Positions 23,988-33,742 are shown, counted from the stretch's first letter. The stretch: DNA of 64,000 nt from Zoogloea sp044344315 (GCF_044344315.1 NZ_JBIJDC010000004.1:1-64000), one strand, 5' to 3'. Translations and numbers: made by a program. Notes: generated by a model from the sequence alone, not told the origin.

Positions 23988-26033
23988 CTAGAGCTCGACG
24001 CCCAGGGACAGCCAGACCATGCTGGAGGCCGGATTGACCGGCTTGTTCAGATGCACCGGTAGACACTGCTCGGAGCGGTCGGCGATCTCCTGGTGACGCT
24101 CGCCCAGATTGATGCCGTTGATAGCCATCTCCACCCGGCGGCCATCCAGTTGAAAGGCTTTGGCGATGCGCAGATCGAGACTGGTGTAGTCCGGCGAGGT
24201 GTAATCGCAGCCCGGCACATAGCCGTAGCCGCCGGCCAGGGAGCCCATGCGCAGGATGCTTGCGGTGCTCGTCCAGCCCGCACCATAGTCTTGCAACCAG
24301 GTCAGGCTTGCCGAGTAAGGGGCCGTGCGCTTGGCCACTTCCGGTGCGTCGGTGTGACGGTCAATCAGGGTGTGGCTGAACAGGATCTCGGTGCCCGCCC
24401 GGGGTTTGGCGCGAAGCTGGTATTCGAGGCCGCGCAGGACCACAGGGGAGTCAAGGTTGACGAACTGCGATGAGGGTAGGGCGCCCAGGGCCAGCGGGCC
24501 TATGGGCGAAGGGATGTTCCGGCGGACCACGAAATTGCGGATGCGCTCGTTGAAGATCCGCACGTCGAGGGTGGCATCCATGCTCGGGAAGCGCCCCAGG
24601 TAGCCCACTTCGATTGTATCCACCGATGTGGTGCGCAGACCGGGGTTGGGCACGTAGGGCCAGGCGATGGGGGCACTGGTCCGTGGGTCGGTGTTGGGCG
24701 CATAGGCGCGCACGTCGCCATGGATGTCGAACATGTTGCGCTGCTGCCAGGCTCTGGCGTAGCCGGCCCGGAAGGTGTCGGTGGTGCTCGCTTGCCAATT
24801 CAGAAAGGCCCGCGGGATGAACTGGGCGGCGACATCGCCATTTTTTTCGAGTAGCCCGCCCAGGTTCAGTTGCCAAGCCGGGTTCAGGTGCCAGTCCAGG
24901 TTGGAGAACGCCCGGTAGATGCTCACGCTCGGCGGTTTGGCGCCTGCAAAGAGGAAGGGCGCATCGGACTCATCGCGCCGCCCCTCCAGGCCCCACACCA
25001 GCCGCGCCTGGGTGTTGAGCGCAAAGCGATGCTGCAATTCAATGTTGGTCCGGTCGCTGCTGCGGTTGCGGTTCAGGGGCACATTGGGGAAGCTGGGAGA
25101 GCTGGCCGTCCACCGCTCTATGTTGGATTCGTGGTTGCGGTAGACGCTGACCAACCACTCTTCCTCGTTGTTGAGGGTGCGCCGCCAGGTCAGGTGAATG
25201 GTGCTGGCTTCGACTCCGGCGGTGCGCTCCCCGTTGTTGTTGTAGATCGAATCGGGGTAGCCCATGCCGCGTTCAAGGCGGTTGTAGCCGGCGCGCAGGG
25301 TGAGTTCGTCCCGGGCGTTGAGGCGATAGTCGCTGCGCAGGCTGAGGGTCTGGCTGACGCGGGAGTCATTCAAGCGCCTGAAGCCGTTGTCGCGGATCCG
25401 CGCTGCCGACAGGCGCAGGCCCAGGTTGTCACTGCCGCCGGTCCAGCTGGTGCGGATGTCGGCGATGCCGCGATTGCCGGCGTTGATCTGACCGGAGGCG
25501 CTACGCTCCTGATGGCTGTGCCGGGTGATGATGTTGATCACGCCCAGGAAGGCATTGGCGCCGTAAGCATTTGAATTGGTGCCGCGCACGACCTCTATGC
25601 GCTCAATCTCGTCGATGGTCAGGGGCAGGGAAGACCAGTCGACGCCGCCGAAAGAGCTGGGCGCGTACACCGAACGGCCGTCTACGAGCACCTGGATTTC
25701 GGTGGGAAAGTCGCTGCTCAGGCCGTGGTAGGTAACCCATTGGGAGTGCCCGCGTTCCTGGCCGATCTGCATGCCGGGCACCAGGCGCAGCAGTCGTGCC
25801 ACATCGCGGTAGCCGGTTGCCTGGATGAAGTGCCGGTCGAGGATGGTGACCGCTCCGGGGGCTTCATTGAGTGCCTGGGGCAGTCGGGAGGCCGACAGAA
25901 TTGTTGGGAGATCCTCGAAAAAAGGCAATTCGGCGCCATATCCCGCCTGGCTGTCGACAGCGAAAACGGGATGTGCGCATGCAAGGCCCGCAAGTGCGGT
26001 GAGCAAGGACCGCAAGGAGAACAGCGAGGGCAT
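23988..26033 (-). CDS. TonB-dependent outer-membrane receptor
   Basis: A 681-residue receptor with a signal peptide (MPSLFSLRSLLTALAGLACA, cleaved after VFA). A plug domain follows (about 45-175) with DVARLLRLVPGMQIGQERG, VLVDGRSVYAPSSFGGVDW and IERIEVVRGTNSNAYGANAF, then a 22-strand barrel with a terminal aromatic-like strand ending LGVEL. A TonB box is not certain. The plug resembles those of BtuB/CirA-like and copper-related receptors. The ligand is unknown, though the czc operon beside it makes a metal chelate possible. The ATG at 26033 gives the clean signal peptide. Confidence 0.9.
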   Translation of the reverse strand: MPSLFSLRSLLTALAGLACAHPVFAVDSQAGYGAELPFFEDLPTILSASRLPQALNEAPGAVTILDRHFIQATGYRDVARLLRLVPGMQIGQERGHSQWVTYHGLSSDFPTEIQVLVDGRSVYAPSSFGGVDWSSLPLTIDEIERIEVVRGTNSNAYGANAFLGVINIITRHSHQERSASGQINAGNRGIADIRTSWTGGSDNLGLRLSAARIRDNGFRRLNDSRVSQTLSLRSDYRLNARDELTLRAGYNRLERGMGYPDSIYNNNGERTAGVEASTIHLTWRRTLNNEEEWLVSVYRNHESNIERWTASSPSFPNVPLNRNRSSDRTNIELQHRFALNTQARLVWGLEGRRDESDAPFLFAGAKPPSVSIYRAFSNLDWHLNPAWQLNLGGLLEKNGDVAAQFIPRAFLNWQASTTDTFRAGYARAWQQRNMFDIHGDVRAYAPNTDPRTSAPIAWPYVPNPGLRTTSVDTIEVGYLGRFPSMDATLDVRIFNERIRNFVVRRNIPSPIGPLALGALPSSQFVNLDSPVVLRGLEYQLRAKPRAGTEILFSHTLIDRHTDAPEVAKRTAPYSASLTWLQDYGAGWTSTASILRMGSLAGGYGYVPGCDYTSPDYTSLDLRIAKAFQLDGRRVEMAINGINLGERHQEIADRSEQCLPVHLNKPVNPASSMVWLSLGVEL

Positions 26034-26098
26034 CGGACGATTTTTGTTTTGGTGGGGTCGGAGCTTTCCCTGTTTTTTAACCGCGCCCCGGCTCACGA

Positions 26099-26104
26099 AT
26101 TATA
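26099..26104 (-). promoter_or_regulatory. Candidate -10 box for the TonB-dependent receptor
   Basis: A perfect TATAAT on the minus strand, 66 bases upstream of the receptor ATG. No riboswitch-like sequence was recognised in the leader. Confidence 0.4.
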
Positions 26105-26167
26105 AAGCTTGCATGCTGATCCGCCTGTGTATTCTTTTGCTATTCCCTTGTGAATTGATGCACTTGA

Positions 26168-26195
26168 GTGCTGCCCGCCCGGAGGCGGGCAGCAC
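26168..26195 (-). terminator. Hairpin downstream of the DegP/MucD-type gene
   Basis: A perfect 12-base stem (GTGCTGCCCGCC, 26168-26179, with GGCGGGCAGCAC, 26184-26195) and a 4-base loop lie 6 bases after the protease stop codon on the minus strand. There is no T-run, but the stem is strong. Confidence 0.6.
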
Positions 26196-26200
26196 CGGCC

Positions 26201-27727
26201 TCAGTTGATTCGGATCGGCAGGAAGATCCGGCTGCCGCCCCGCTGGATGAGCAGGGCGAAGCGGTTGCCGGCGGCGTCGAGCAGTTTGCGGAACTGTTCG
26301 ACGCTGGTGATGGCTTGGTTGTTGATGCCGAGGATGACGTCGCCGTTCTGCAGGCCGGCCTTGGCGGCCGGGCCGCTGGCACCTTCGACGACGATCCCGC
26401 CCGGAATGCCGAGGCGGCTTGCCTCCTGTCCGGTCAGGGCGCGGCCGTTCAGGCCCAGCTTGTTGCTGGTGCTGTCGCTCTTGCGTTCAGGGTTGGCGGC
26501 GAGGGTTTTCTCTCCGACCTGCTCGCCCAGGGTGACCGTGATCTCGCGGGTCTTGCGATCACGCCAGACCGACAGGCGCACGCTGGTGCCGGGTTTCTGT
26601 TCGCCGATGATGCGCGGAAGATCGGCGGAGTTGTCCACCTTTTGGCCATTGACGCCGATGACCACGTCACCGGCCTGCAGCCCACCTTTCTCGGCCGGAG
26701 ACCCCGCCTCGACGTTGGCAACGAGGGCGCCGCCCGGCTTGTCGAGACCGAAGTTCTGGGCCAGCTCGGCATCGAGCCCCTGGATGGTCACGCCCAGTCG
26801 GCCGCGCGAAACCTTGCCGTACTTCTGCAACTGATCCTTCACCCTCATCGCCACGTCGATGGGGATGGCGAAGGAGATACCCATGAAGCCGCCCGAGCGT
26901 GAGTAGATCTGGGAGTTGATGCCGACCACTTCACCAGCCAGGTTGAACAGGGGGCCGCCGGAGTTGCCCGGGTTGATGGCCACGTCGGTCTGGAGGAAGG
27001 GGACGTAGTTCTCGTCTGGCAGACGGCGGGCCTTGGCGCTGATGATGCCGGCGGTGACGGTGTTCTCGAAGCCGAAGGGCGAGCCCATGGCCACCACCCA
27101 TTCGCCGACCTTGGTACGTTCGGCGTCGCCGGTCCGGACGAAGGGCAGGCCGCTGGCGTCGATCTTGAGCAGGGCCACATCAGTGCGCTTGTCGGTGCCC
27201 ACCACCTTGGCCTTGAATTCGCGCTTGTCGGTGAGACGCACGGTAACTTCGCCGGCCCCATCGACCACGTGGGCATTGGTCAGCACATAGCCGTCGGCGC
27301 TGACGATGAAGCCCGAGCCAACGCCCTGCTGGATCTGCTCCGGGCTGCGACCGCCGCCTCCGCCACCACCGTTGCCCGGCATGCCGGGCACGGGCACGCC
27401 GAAGCGGCGCAGGAAATCGTAGAAGGGGTCGCCGGCGAAGGGGTCTTCCCCGGCCGTGGCGCCACCGCTGCGGGAGACCTTCTGGGTGACGCTGATGTTG
27501 ACCACCGCCGGCCCTACCTGCTCGACCAGCGCAGAAAAATCGGGCAGCCCGTAGCGGCTGGCCGGTGTGGCGGAGGCGGGTGCAAGCTGGGGCGGGGGGG
27601 CAACGCTGGCGGGTGCGCCATTGGCGGCGTGGGACGGCGAGATGGCGCCACCCTCCTGCAGGCAGCCGGAGAGGGCCAGCACAAGGGCTGAAAAGGCGAA
27701 GGTGGACCGAACCAGGACAGGTTTCAT
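26201..27727 (-). CDS. degQ: Do-family serine endoprotease, lipoprotein (DegP/DegQ/MucD type)
   Basis: A 508-residue periplasmic quality-control protease. The signal sequence ends in lipobox LSGC (Cys 22), so the protein is predicted to be lipid-anchored, unusual for most DegP/DegQ. The trypsin-like domain has His in LTNAHVVDG, Asp in RTDVALLKID and Ser in NPGNSGGPLF. Two PDZ domains follow (GRLGVTIQGLDAELAQNFGL and LGIPGGIVVEGASGPAAKAG). A Gly-rich loop lies between residues about 118 and 127. It is divergent from oxyR. MucD is an alternative name. Confidence 0.94.
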   Translation of the reverse strand: MKPVLVRSTFAFSALVLALSGCLQEGGAISPSHAANGAPASVAPPPQLAPASATPASRYGLPDFSALVEQVGPAVVNISVTQKVSRSGGATAGEDPFAGDPFYDFLRRFGVPVPGMPGNGGGGGGGRSPEQIQQGVGSGFIVSADGYVLTNAHVVDGAGEVTVRLTDKREFKAKVVGTDKRTDVALLKIDASGLPFVRTGDAERTKVGEWVVAMGSPFGFENTVTAGIISAKARRLPDENYVPFLQTDVAINPGNSGGPLFNLAGEVVGINSQIYSRSGGFMGISFAIPIDVAMRVKDQLQKYGKVSRGRLGVTIQGLDAELAQNFGLDKPGGALVANVEAGSPAEKGGLQAGDVVIGVNGQKVDNSADLPRIIGEQKPGTSVRLSVWRDRKTREITVTLGEQVGEKTLAANPERKSDSTSNKLGLNGRALTGQEASRLGIPGGIVVEGASGPAAKAGLQNGDVILGINNQAITSVEQFRKLLDAAGNRFALLIQRGGSRIFLPIRIN

Positions 27728-27881
27728 CGATTGCTCCAGTTGATAGCCTGAAAACTGACGCTCCCGGGGAGGATCGCGTTCCGTGCTTAAACAAGTGCTT
27801 ACAAAATGGGGGCGCTTTGGCGGAGTGCAAGTCCACGCCGAAGGTGCCCGGTCTGGTGCGCCCTTTGGGCGGCGACGTTGT

Positions 27882-27896
27882 ATAGTTAATCACTAT
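27882..27896 (+). promoter_or_regulatory. OxyR-type binding site upstream of oxyR
   Basis: ATAGTTAATCACTAT (27882-27896) matches the OxyR half-site consensus ATAGnTnnnAnCTAT at all but one fixed position. It lies 19 bases before the oxyR ATG, where autorepression would act. It also lies in the divergent region of the protease gene. Confidence 0.6.
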
Positions 27897-27915
27897 TGCC
27901 ACCTGGGGTGACCTG

Positions 27916-28833
27916 ATGACGCTTACCGATCTTCGCTATCTTGTCGCTCTGGCCCGCGAGCGTCACTTCGGCCATGCGGCCGAACGTTGCAATGTCAGCC
28001 AGCCGACCCTCTCGGTGGCCATCAAGAAGCTTGAGGACGAACTGGCCGTCACCCTCTTTGAACGCAGTGCGGCTGACGTGAAGATCACCGACATCGGGGC
28101 GCGCATCGTCGCCCAGGCCGAAAAGGTGCTCCTCGAAGCCGGGCAGATCAAGGAGCTGGCCACGGCGGGGCGAGATCCCCTGTCCGGCCCCCTCAAGCTG
28201 GGTGTGATCTACACCATCGGCCCCTACCTGCTGCCGCACCTGATCCCCCGGGTTCATGCCGCGGCCCCATCCATGCCCCTGCTGATCCAGGAAAACTATA
28301 CCGCGCGGCTGGCTGAGTCGCTCAAGCGGGGCGACCTGGACGTGATCGTGGTGGCCCTGCCTTTCGAGGAGCCTGGCATCGTCACCCAGGCGGTTTATGA
28401 CGAACCCTTCCGGGTGCTGATGCCTGCCGGGCACGCTTGGGAGGCCGACTCTGCGATCCCGGCCGCCCGCCTCGCCGAGGCGCCGCTGCTGCTGCTCGGG
28501 GCCGGCAATTGTTTTCGCGACCAGGTGCTTGAAGTGTGCCCCCTGTGCCGCGGCGGCGAGGGCCTGCAGCGCACCCTGGAAGGCAGCTCCCTGGAGACCA
28601 TCCGCCACATGGTGGCCACCGGCGCCGGTATCACCGTGCTGCCCAGCTCCGCTGCCGACCCCCTGCCCGGTGGCAATTCCCTGCTCACCGTGCGCCCCTT
28701 CGAGGCACCGGAACCCTTCCGGCGCATTGCCCTGGCCTGGCGGGTCACCTATCCCCGCAGCGGGGCCATCGATGTCATCCGGGCGGCCATTCTCGGCAGC
28801 CCGCTACAAGGGGTGCGTCCGGTCAGCCGCTGA
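27916..28833 (+). CDS. oxyR: Hydrogen-peroxide-sensing regulator OxyR
   Basis: A 305-residue LysR-type regulator. The helix-turn-helix is FGHAAERCNVSQPTLSVAIK. The redox switch is intact: Cys199 and Cys208 in GNCFRDQVLEVCPLC match the E. coli OxyR numbering exactly, with an extra Cys211. Oxidation to a disulfide would switch on peroxide-defence genes. An OxyR-like site lies just upstream, suggesting autoregulation. The 3' end overlaps the convergent cyclo-ligase gene by 11 bases. Confidence 0.96.
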   Translation: MTLTDLRYLVALARERHFGHAAERCNVSQPTLSVAIKKLEDELAVTLFERSAADVKITDIGARIVAQAEKVLLEAGQIKELATAGRDPLSGPLKLGVIYTIGPYLLPHLIPRVHAAAPSMPLLIQENYTARLAESLKRGDLDVIVVALPFEEPGIVTQAVYDEPFRVLMPAGHAWEADSAIPAARLAEAPLLLLGAGNCFRDQVLEVCPLCRGGEGLQRTLEGSSLETIRHMVATGAGITVLPSSAADPLPGGNSLLTVRPFEAPEPFRRIALAWRVTYPRSGAIDVIRAAILGSPLQGVRPVSR

Positions 28834-29464
28834 AGTCGGGCCGCGCGGCGGCTCGAAAGCTGCCGGCCTCGGTGACGATCCAGTCCATGGGCTGGTCGTG
28901 GGGCTGGGGGTGGGTGGTTTCGGTCCGGGCCAGTTCGAAGGCCACGCCGATGCACAGCGGCGCCGGATCGAGGGCGGCCAGGGTGCGGTCGAAATAGCCG
29001 CCGCCGTAGCCCAACCGGTAGCCCGCCGCGTCGAAGGCGTTGAGGGGCACCAGGATCATGTCCGGCTCTACCCATGCACCGTGCGCCGGCACCGGAATGC
29101 CGTGATGATCCGTTGCCATGGCGTCGCCCGGCTGCCAGCGCCGGAAACGCATTGGCTGCGCCGGCCCCGTCACTTCGGGCAAGGCCGCTTGCCGCAGTGG
29201 ATCGGCGGCCAGCCAACGCCCTGTCCAGGCAACCAGATCCACCTCTCCACGCCACGGCCAGCAAAAAGCCAGGGTCCGGGGCGCCAGCGTTTCCAGCAAA
29301 GCGTCCAGGTGGATTTCGATGCGGGCCGAGCGTTCGGCCCGTGCCGTGGCGGGCAGTGTCTCCCGCGCGGCGATGGCCGCCTGGCGCAAGGCTTTTCGCA
29401 GTGCAGCAATATCGCGTCCGGCGGGGGAGTTCGGGGTGTTCACTGTGCTATTCTCCGGCGGCAT
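28823..29464 (-). CDS. ygfA: 5-formyltetrahydrofolate cyclo-ligase
   Basis: A 213-residue enzyme that converts 5-formyl-THF to 5,10-methenyl-THF using ATP. Landmarks are the N-terminal ALRKALRQAAIAARETL (substrate/ATP-binding basic helix), MILVPLNAFDAAGYRLGYGGGYFDR (the ATP-binding signature region) and the C-terminal DWIVTE. The ATG at 29464 is chosen; the longer frame runs into the divergent slt gene, whose ATG is 19 bases away. A GTG at 29443 is another possible start. Confidence 0.93.
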   Translation of the reverse strand: MPPENSTVNTPNSPAGRDIAALRKALRQAAIAARETLPATARAERSARIEIHLDALLETLAPRTLAFCWPWRGEVDLVAWTGRWLAADPLRQAALPEVTGPAQPMRFRRWQPGDAMATDHHGIPVPAHGAWVEPDMILVPLNAFDAAGYRLGYGGGYFDRTLAALDPAPLCIGVAFELARTETTHPQPHDQPMDWIVTEAGSFRAAARPDFSG

Positions 29465-29483
29465 TTTGGCGGGACAAAAATCG

Positions 29484-31451
29484 ATGAAGAATAGCGCGTG
29501 GGCCGTACTGGCGGCAGTTTTGTGGATGGCCATGCCGGCTGGTGGCGACCCCGGTGACGAGCGCATCCTGCTGGCCCGGGACGCGGCGCGCAGTGGTGAT
29601 CGCAACCGCCTTGCCCTCAATGCGCCGGCCACCGGTCACGTGCTCGATCCCTATCCCGAATACTGGGCCCTGTCCAACCAGATCGCCCGCCCATCCGCCG
29701 ATTTCGATCCGGCCCGCATCCAGGACTTCCTCGAACGCAACAGCGGCAGCTGGCTGGCCGAGAAGGTGCGCGGCGAATGGCTGCGCAGCCTGGGCAAGCG
29801 GGGTGAGTGGGGCAGCTTTGCGGCCGAGTTTCCGTACCAGGAGCAGCCGGACCAGGAACTGCGCTGCTATCACTATCAGGCTCGTCTGCAGAACGGCGAC
29901 GCTGCGGTGCTGGGTGAAGTGCGCCCCCTGTGGTTCAGTTTGGTAGATACCCCGGAAAGCTGCATTCCGGTTCTCCAGACCTTGGTCCGCGAAGCGCTGG
30001 TGGCGCCGGACGACCTGTGGGCGCGCATCCGGCGTCTGATGGAGGCCAAGCGCCTTACCGGCGCCCGGGCCGTGGCCAGCTGGCTGCCGGCCGAGCAGGC
30101 GCTGGGTCCGTCCGATCTGGACAAGGCCAGCACCAACCCGTCTACCTGGCTCGACCGTCAGCCCGTCAATTTTGCGGCCAGCCGCCAGGGGCGCGAGCTG
30201 GCCCTGATCGCCCTGGCCCGCTTGTCCCGCGATGATCCGATGGGCGCGTATATGCGCTATGCCCGGCTCGACGAGCGTTTCAATGCGGCTGAGCGTGGCT
30301 ACGCCCTAGGCCAGATTGCCTGGCAGGCTGCCACCAAGCTGCTTCCCGAAGCCCATTCCTGGTTCAAGGCGGCTGGCGATACCCCCATGTCTGAAGAGCA
30401 GGCCGCCTGGCGCGTTCGCGCTGCGCTGCGTGCCGGCGACTGGCGGGCCGTGAAGTCTGCAGTTGAGGCCATGCCTGCAGCCCAGCGTGATCTGCCCGAC
30501 TGGACCTACTGGTTCGGCCGGGCACAGCAGGCCCTCGGCAACAAGGAGGCTGCGCGCCAGGCTTTTGAGCGGCTGGCCGGGCACCCGACCTTCTACAGCA
30601 TTCTTGCGGACGAAGAGCTGGGCCGCAGCTTCAAGCTGCCCGACAAAGCCCGCGCCACCAGCGACGAAGAAGCCGAGCGGGTGCGCCAGACCCAGGGCGT
30701 GCAGCGCGCCCTGGCGCTGTTCCGGCTCGACATGCGTACCGAAGGCACGCGGGAATGGAACTGGACCATGCGCAACCGGGATGATCGCTTCCTCCTCGCC
30801 GCGGCCCAGTTCGCCCAGCAACTCGGCATCTACGACCGGGCCATCAACGCTGCCGACCGGACCCGCAGCGAGCACGACTACAGCCTGCGCTACCTTGCCC
30901 CCTACCGCGAGCGCATCGAGCCCAATGCCCGCAGCCGTGACCTGGACACCGGTTGGGTGTATGGCCTGATGCGTCAGGAGAGCCGTTTTGTCACCTCGGC
31001 CCGTTCGGGCGTTGGTGCCCAGGGCCTGATGCAGATCATGCCGACCACGGGGCAATGGATTGCCGGCAAGCTCGGCATGAAGGGCTACAACGTCGGCTGG
31101 CTGCGCGATCCCGACACCAATGTGATGTTCGGCACCACCTACATGCGGATGGTCCTCGAAGGCCTCGACAACCATCCGGTGCTGGCCTCTGCCGCCTACA
31201 ACGCCGGCCCCGGCCGGGCCAAGCGCTGGAAGGACGTGAAGCCGCTGGAAGGGGCTATCTACGCCGAGACCATTCCCTTCGGTGAAACCCGCGACTACGT
31301 GAAGAAGGTGATGGCCAATGCCGTCGTCTATGCCCTCCTGCTGGAGGGGCGCTCGGCCTCCCTGAAGAGCCGGCTGGGCACGATTGCCGCCAGCAACGGC
31401 GACGTCAGCGGCAGCATGGGCAGCCCGGCGCCGGGGGCCGGCCTCGAATAA
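29484..31451 (+). CDS. slt: Soluble lytic murein transglycosylase
   Basis: A 655-residue periplasmic enzyme that cleaves the glycan strand of peptidoglycan to 1,6-anhydro products. It has a signal peptide (MKNSAWAVLAAVLWMAMPAGG), then a long alpha-superhelical U domain (about 30-470). The C-terminal SLT catalytic domain has the catalytic Glu in YGLMRQESRF, then GAQGLMQIMPTTGQ and LASAAYNAGPGRAKRW. The ATG at 29484 fits the signal peptide. The promoter must overlap the divergent cyclo-ligase start. Confidence 0.95.
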   Translation: MKNSAWAVLAAVLWMAMPAGGDPGDERILLARDAARSGDRNRLALNAPATGHVLDPYPEYWALSNQIARPSADFDPARIQDFLERNSGSWLAEKVRGEWLRSLGKRGEWGSFAAEFPYQEQPDQELRCYHYQARLQNGDAAVLGEVRPLWFSLVDTPESCIPVLQTLVREALVAPDDLWARIRRLMEAKRLTGARAVASWLPAEQALGPSDLDKASTNPSTWLDRQPVNFAASRQGRELALIALARLSRDDPMGAYMRYARLDERFNAAERGYALGQIAWQAATKLLPEAHSWFKAAGDTPMSEEQAAWRVRAALRAGDWRAVKSAVEAMPAAQRDLPDWTYWFGRAQQALGNKEAARQAFERLAGHPTFYSILADEELGRSFKLPDKARATSDEEAERVRQTQGVQRALALFRLDMRTEGTREWNWTMRNRDDRFLLAAAQFAQQLGIYDRAINAADRTRSEHDYSLRYLAPYRERIEPNARSRDLDTGWVYGLMRQESRFVTSARSGVGAQGLMQIMPTTGQWIAGKLGMKGYNVGWLRDPDTNVMFGTTYMRMVLEGLDNHPVLASAAYNAGPGRAKRWKDVKPLEGAIYAETIPFGETRDYVKKVMANAVVYALLLEGRSASLKSRLGTIAASNGDVSGSMGSPAPGAGLE

Positions 31452-31520
31452 GCACCGTCCGGTGGGGAATTCTTTGCTCCGGTTTTGATCTGTCATTATG
31501 GAACAACCCAGGAGACCCTT

Positions 31521-32477
31521 ATGACCCCCATTCGCAACGTACTCGTCGTCGGAGGCAGCGGCTTCGTCGGCTCTGCCGTGGCTGAGCGCCTCACGGCCGC
31601 CGGCCTCCGCCTTGTCATCCCCACGCGTCGTCGCGAGCGTGCCCGTCACTTGCTGCTCCTGCCCACCGCTGAGGTGGTCGAGGCCGACGTCTTCGATCCG
31701 CCCACCCTGGCGAGTCTGATGACCGGCATGGACGCAGTGGTGAGCCTGGTCGGCGTGCTCCATTCGCGCTCCGGCTCGCCCTACGGCCCCGGCTTTGCCC
31801 GTGCCCATGTGGAGCTTCCCAAGCGCCTGGTCGCCGCTGCCCGCCAGGCGGGCGTGCAGCGCATCGTGCACGTGAGTGCCCTGGGCGCCAGCGCCGACGC
31901 GCCGTCCGAGTACCAGCGCTCCAAGGCCGACGGCGAGGCGGCGATTCGCGCGGCTGCGCCGGATCTCGCCTGGACCATCCTGCGACCCTCCGTGATCTTC
32001 GGGCCCGGAGACAGCTTTCTCAACCTGTTTGCCAGCCTGGTCCGGCGTTTTCCGGTGATGCCCCTGGGCGGTGCGGATGCCCGCTTCCAGCCTGTATATG
32101 TGGAGGATGTGGCCGACGTGGTGGCTGAAGCCCTGCAGCGCAGCGATGCGGCGGGCCAGACCTTCGACATGGCCGGCCCCACCCAGTACTCCCTTCGGGA
32201 GCTGGTCGAGTATGTCGGGGATCTGACCGGCTATCCCCGGCCCGTCATTCCCCTGCCCGAAGGGCTGGCCATGCTCCAGGCGGGCGTGCTCGAAATGCTG
32301 CCCGGGCCGCTGATGAGCCGCGACAACGTGCGCTCCATGCGTGCCCCCAACGTTACTTCCGGCCCGCCCCAGCCCTGGGGGCGGGTGCCCACCCCCCTGG
32401 AGGCCATCGCCCCCATCTATCTGGGCAAGGCCAACAAGCGTTGTCGTTTTGCCACCTTCCAGCTCCATCGCTCATGA
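31521..32477 (+). CDS. NAD-dependent epimerase/dehydratase-like protein (complex I NDUFA9 family)
   Basis: A 318-residue atypical SDR. The Rossmann motif is VLVVGGSGFVGSAVAERL near the start; later blocks are VQRIVHVSALGAS and WTILRPSVIFGPGDSFLNLF, typical of the NDUFA9-like subgroup. The active-site YxxxK appears as YQRSK. Bacterial members are of unknown substrate, often linked to quinone or NADH metabolism. AGGAG precedes the ATG. Its stop overlaps the cca start (ATGA), indicating coupling. Confidence 0.88.
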   Translation: MTPIRNVLVVGGSGFVGSAVAERLTAAGLRLVIPTRRRERARHLLLLPTAEVVEADVFDPPTLASLMTGMDAVVSLVGVLHSRSGSPYGPGFARAHVELPKRLVAAARQAGVQRIVHVSALGASADAPSEYQRSKADGEAAIRAAAPDLAWTILRPSVIFGPGDSFLNLFASLVRRFPVMPLGGADARFQPVYVEDVADVVAEALQRSDAAGQTFDMAGPTQYSLRELVEYVGDLTGYPRPVIPLPEGLAMLQAGVLEMLPGPLMSRDNVRSMRAPNVTSGPPQPWGRVPTPLEAIAPIYLGKANKRCRFATFQLHRS

Positions 32478-33742
32478 AGATTTACTGTGTCGGTGGCGCC
32501 ATTCGCGACGAACTCCTCGGGCTCCCGGTGAAGGACCGGGACTGGGTGGTCGTCGGCGCCACGCCGGAAGCCCTGCTGGCCGAGGGCTATCGTCCGGTCG
32601 GCAAGGATTTCCCGGTCTTCCTCCATCCCCGCACCCACGAAGAGCATGCCCTGGCCCGCACCGAGCGCAAGACGGCGCCGGGCTATGCCGGTTTCGTCTT
32701 CCACACCGATGCGACGGTGACCCTCGAAGAGGACCTGGCCCGGCGTGATCTCACCATCAACGCCATGGCTCGGGGCGACGACGACGTGCTTGTGGACCCC
32801 TACGGCGGCCAGGCCGACCTGCAGGCGCGGGTCTTCCGTCATGTCAGCCCGGCCTTTGCCGAGGACCCGGTGCGCATCCTGCGTGTGGCGCGCTTTGCGG
32901 CCCGCTTTGCCGACTTTCGCGTGGCGCCCGAAACCCTGCAACTGATGCAGGCCATGGTGGCTGCCGGTGAGGTTGATGCCCTGGTGCCGGAGCGGGTGTG
33001 GCAGGAGCTGGCCCGCGGCCTCATGGAAGCCCGGCCTTCGCGCATGATCCAGCTGCTGCGTGACTGCGGCGCCCTGGCGCGCATCCTGCCCGAGCTGGAC
33101 TGCCTGTTCGGCGTTCCCCAGCCGGCCCGCTACCACCCGGAGGTTGATACGGGCGTGCATCAGCTGCTGGTCATCGACGCGGCCGCCGCGTCCGGGCAGC
33201 CCCTCGCGGTGCGCCTGGCCTGCCTGTTCCACGACCTGGGCAAGGGCCTGACCCCGGCGCACATCCTGCCCCACCACTATGGCCATGAGGCGGCCAGCGA
33301 GACCCTGGCGCGCCAGGTGTGTGATCGCCTCAAGTGCCCGGCCGACTGTCGCGACCTGGCCGTGATGACGGCCCGTGAGCACGGCATCGTCCATCAGGCC
33401 TTGCAGCTGCGCCCCGAAACCACCGTGAAGCTCATCGAGCGCTGCGACGGGCTGCGCCGGCCAGAGCGCTTCGAGGCCATGCTGGCTGCGTGTGCCTGTG
33501 ATCACCGGGGCCGTGGCGATCCGGCCGGTGGGCGACCTTATCCCCAACAGGCACGTCTCCTGGCCGCCCTGCACGCCGTGCGGGGGGTGGATGCGGGGGC
33601 CATCGCCCGGGGCCTCGAGGACAAGTCGCGCATCCCCGCGGCGGTCCATGCGGCCCGTGTTGGGGCAGTCAAGGCGCTGGGGCTTGCGGTGGTGGAAGAG
33701 GATACGAAGATTGACACTTTTCCCCTCGGGGAGCGTCAGTAA
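32474..33742 (+). CDS. cca: CCA tRNA nucleotidyltransferase (with HD domain)
   Basis: A 422-residue enzyme that builds or repairs the 3' CCA end of tRNA. The nucleotidyltransferase head has VGGAIRDELLGLPVKDRDWV and the neck RDLTINAMA and EDPVRILRVARFAARF. The C-terminal part carries an HD phosphohydrolase motif (ACLFHDLGKGLTP), as in the E. coli type with 2',3'-cyclic phosphodiesterase/phosphatase activity. The ATG at 32474 overlaps the preceding stop. Confidence 0.97.
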   Translation: MKIYCVGGAIRDELLGLPVKDRDWVVVGATPEALLAEGYRPVGKDFPVFLHPRTHEEHALARTERKTAPGYAGFVFHTDATVTLEEDLARRDLTINAMARGDDDVLVDPYGGQADLQARVFRHVSPAFAEDPVRILRVARFAARFADFRVAPETLQLMQAMVAAGEVDALVPERVWQELARGLMEARPSRMIQLLRDCGALARILPELDCLFGVPQPARYHPEVDTGVHQLLVIDAAAASGQPLAVRLACLFHDLGKGLTPAHILPHHYGHEAASETLARQVCDRLKCPADCRDLAVMTAREHGIVHQALQLRPETTVKLIERCDGLRRPERFEAMLAACACDHRGRGDPAGGRPYPQQARLLAALHAVRGVDAGAIARGLEDKSRIPAAVHAARVGAVKALGLAVVEEDTKIDTFPLGERQ

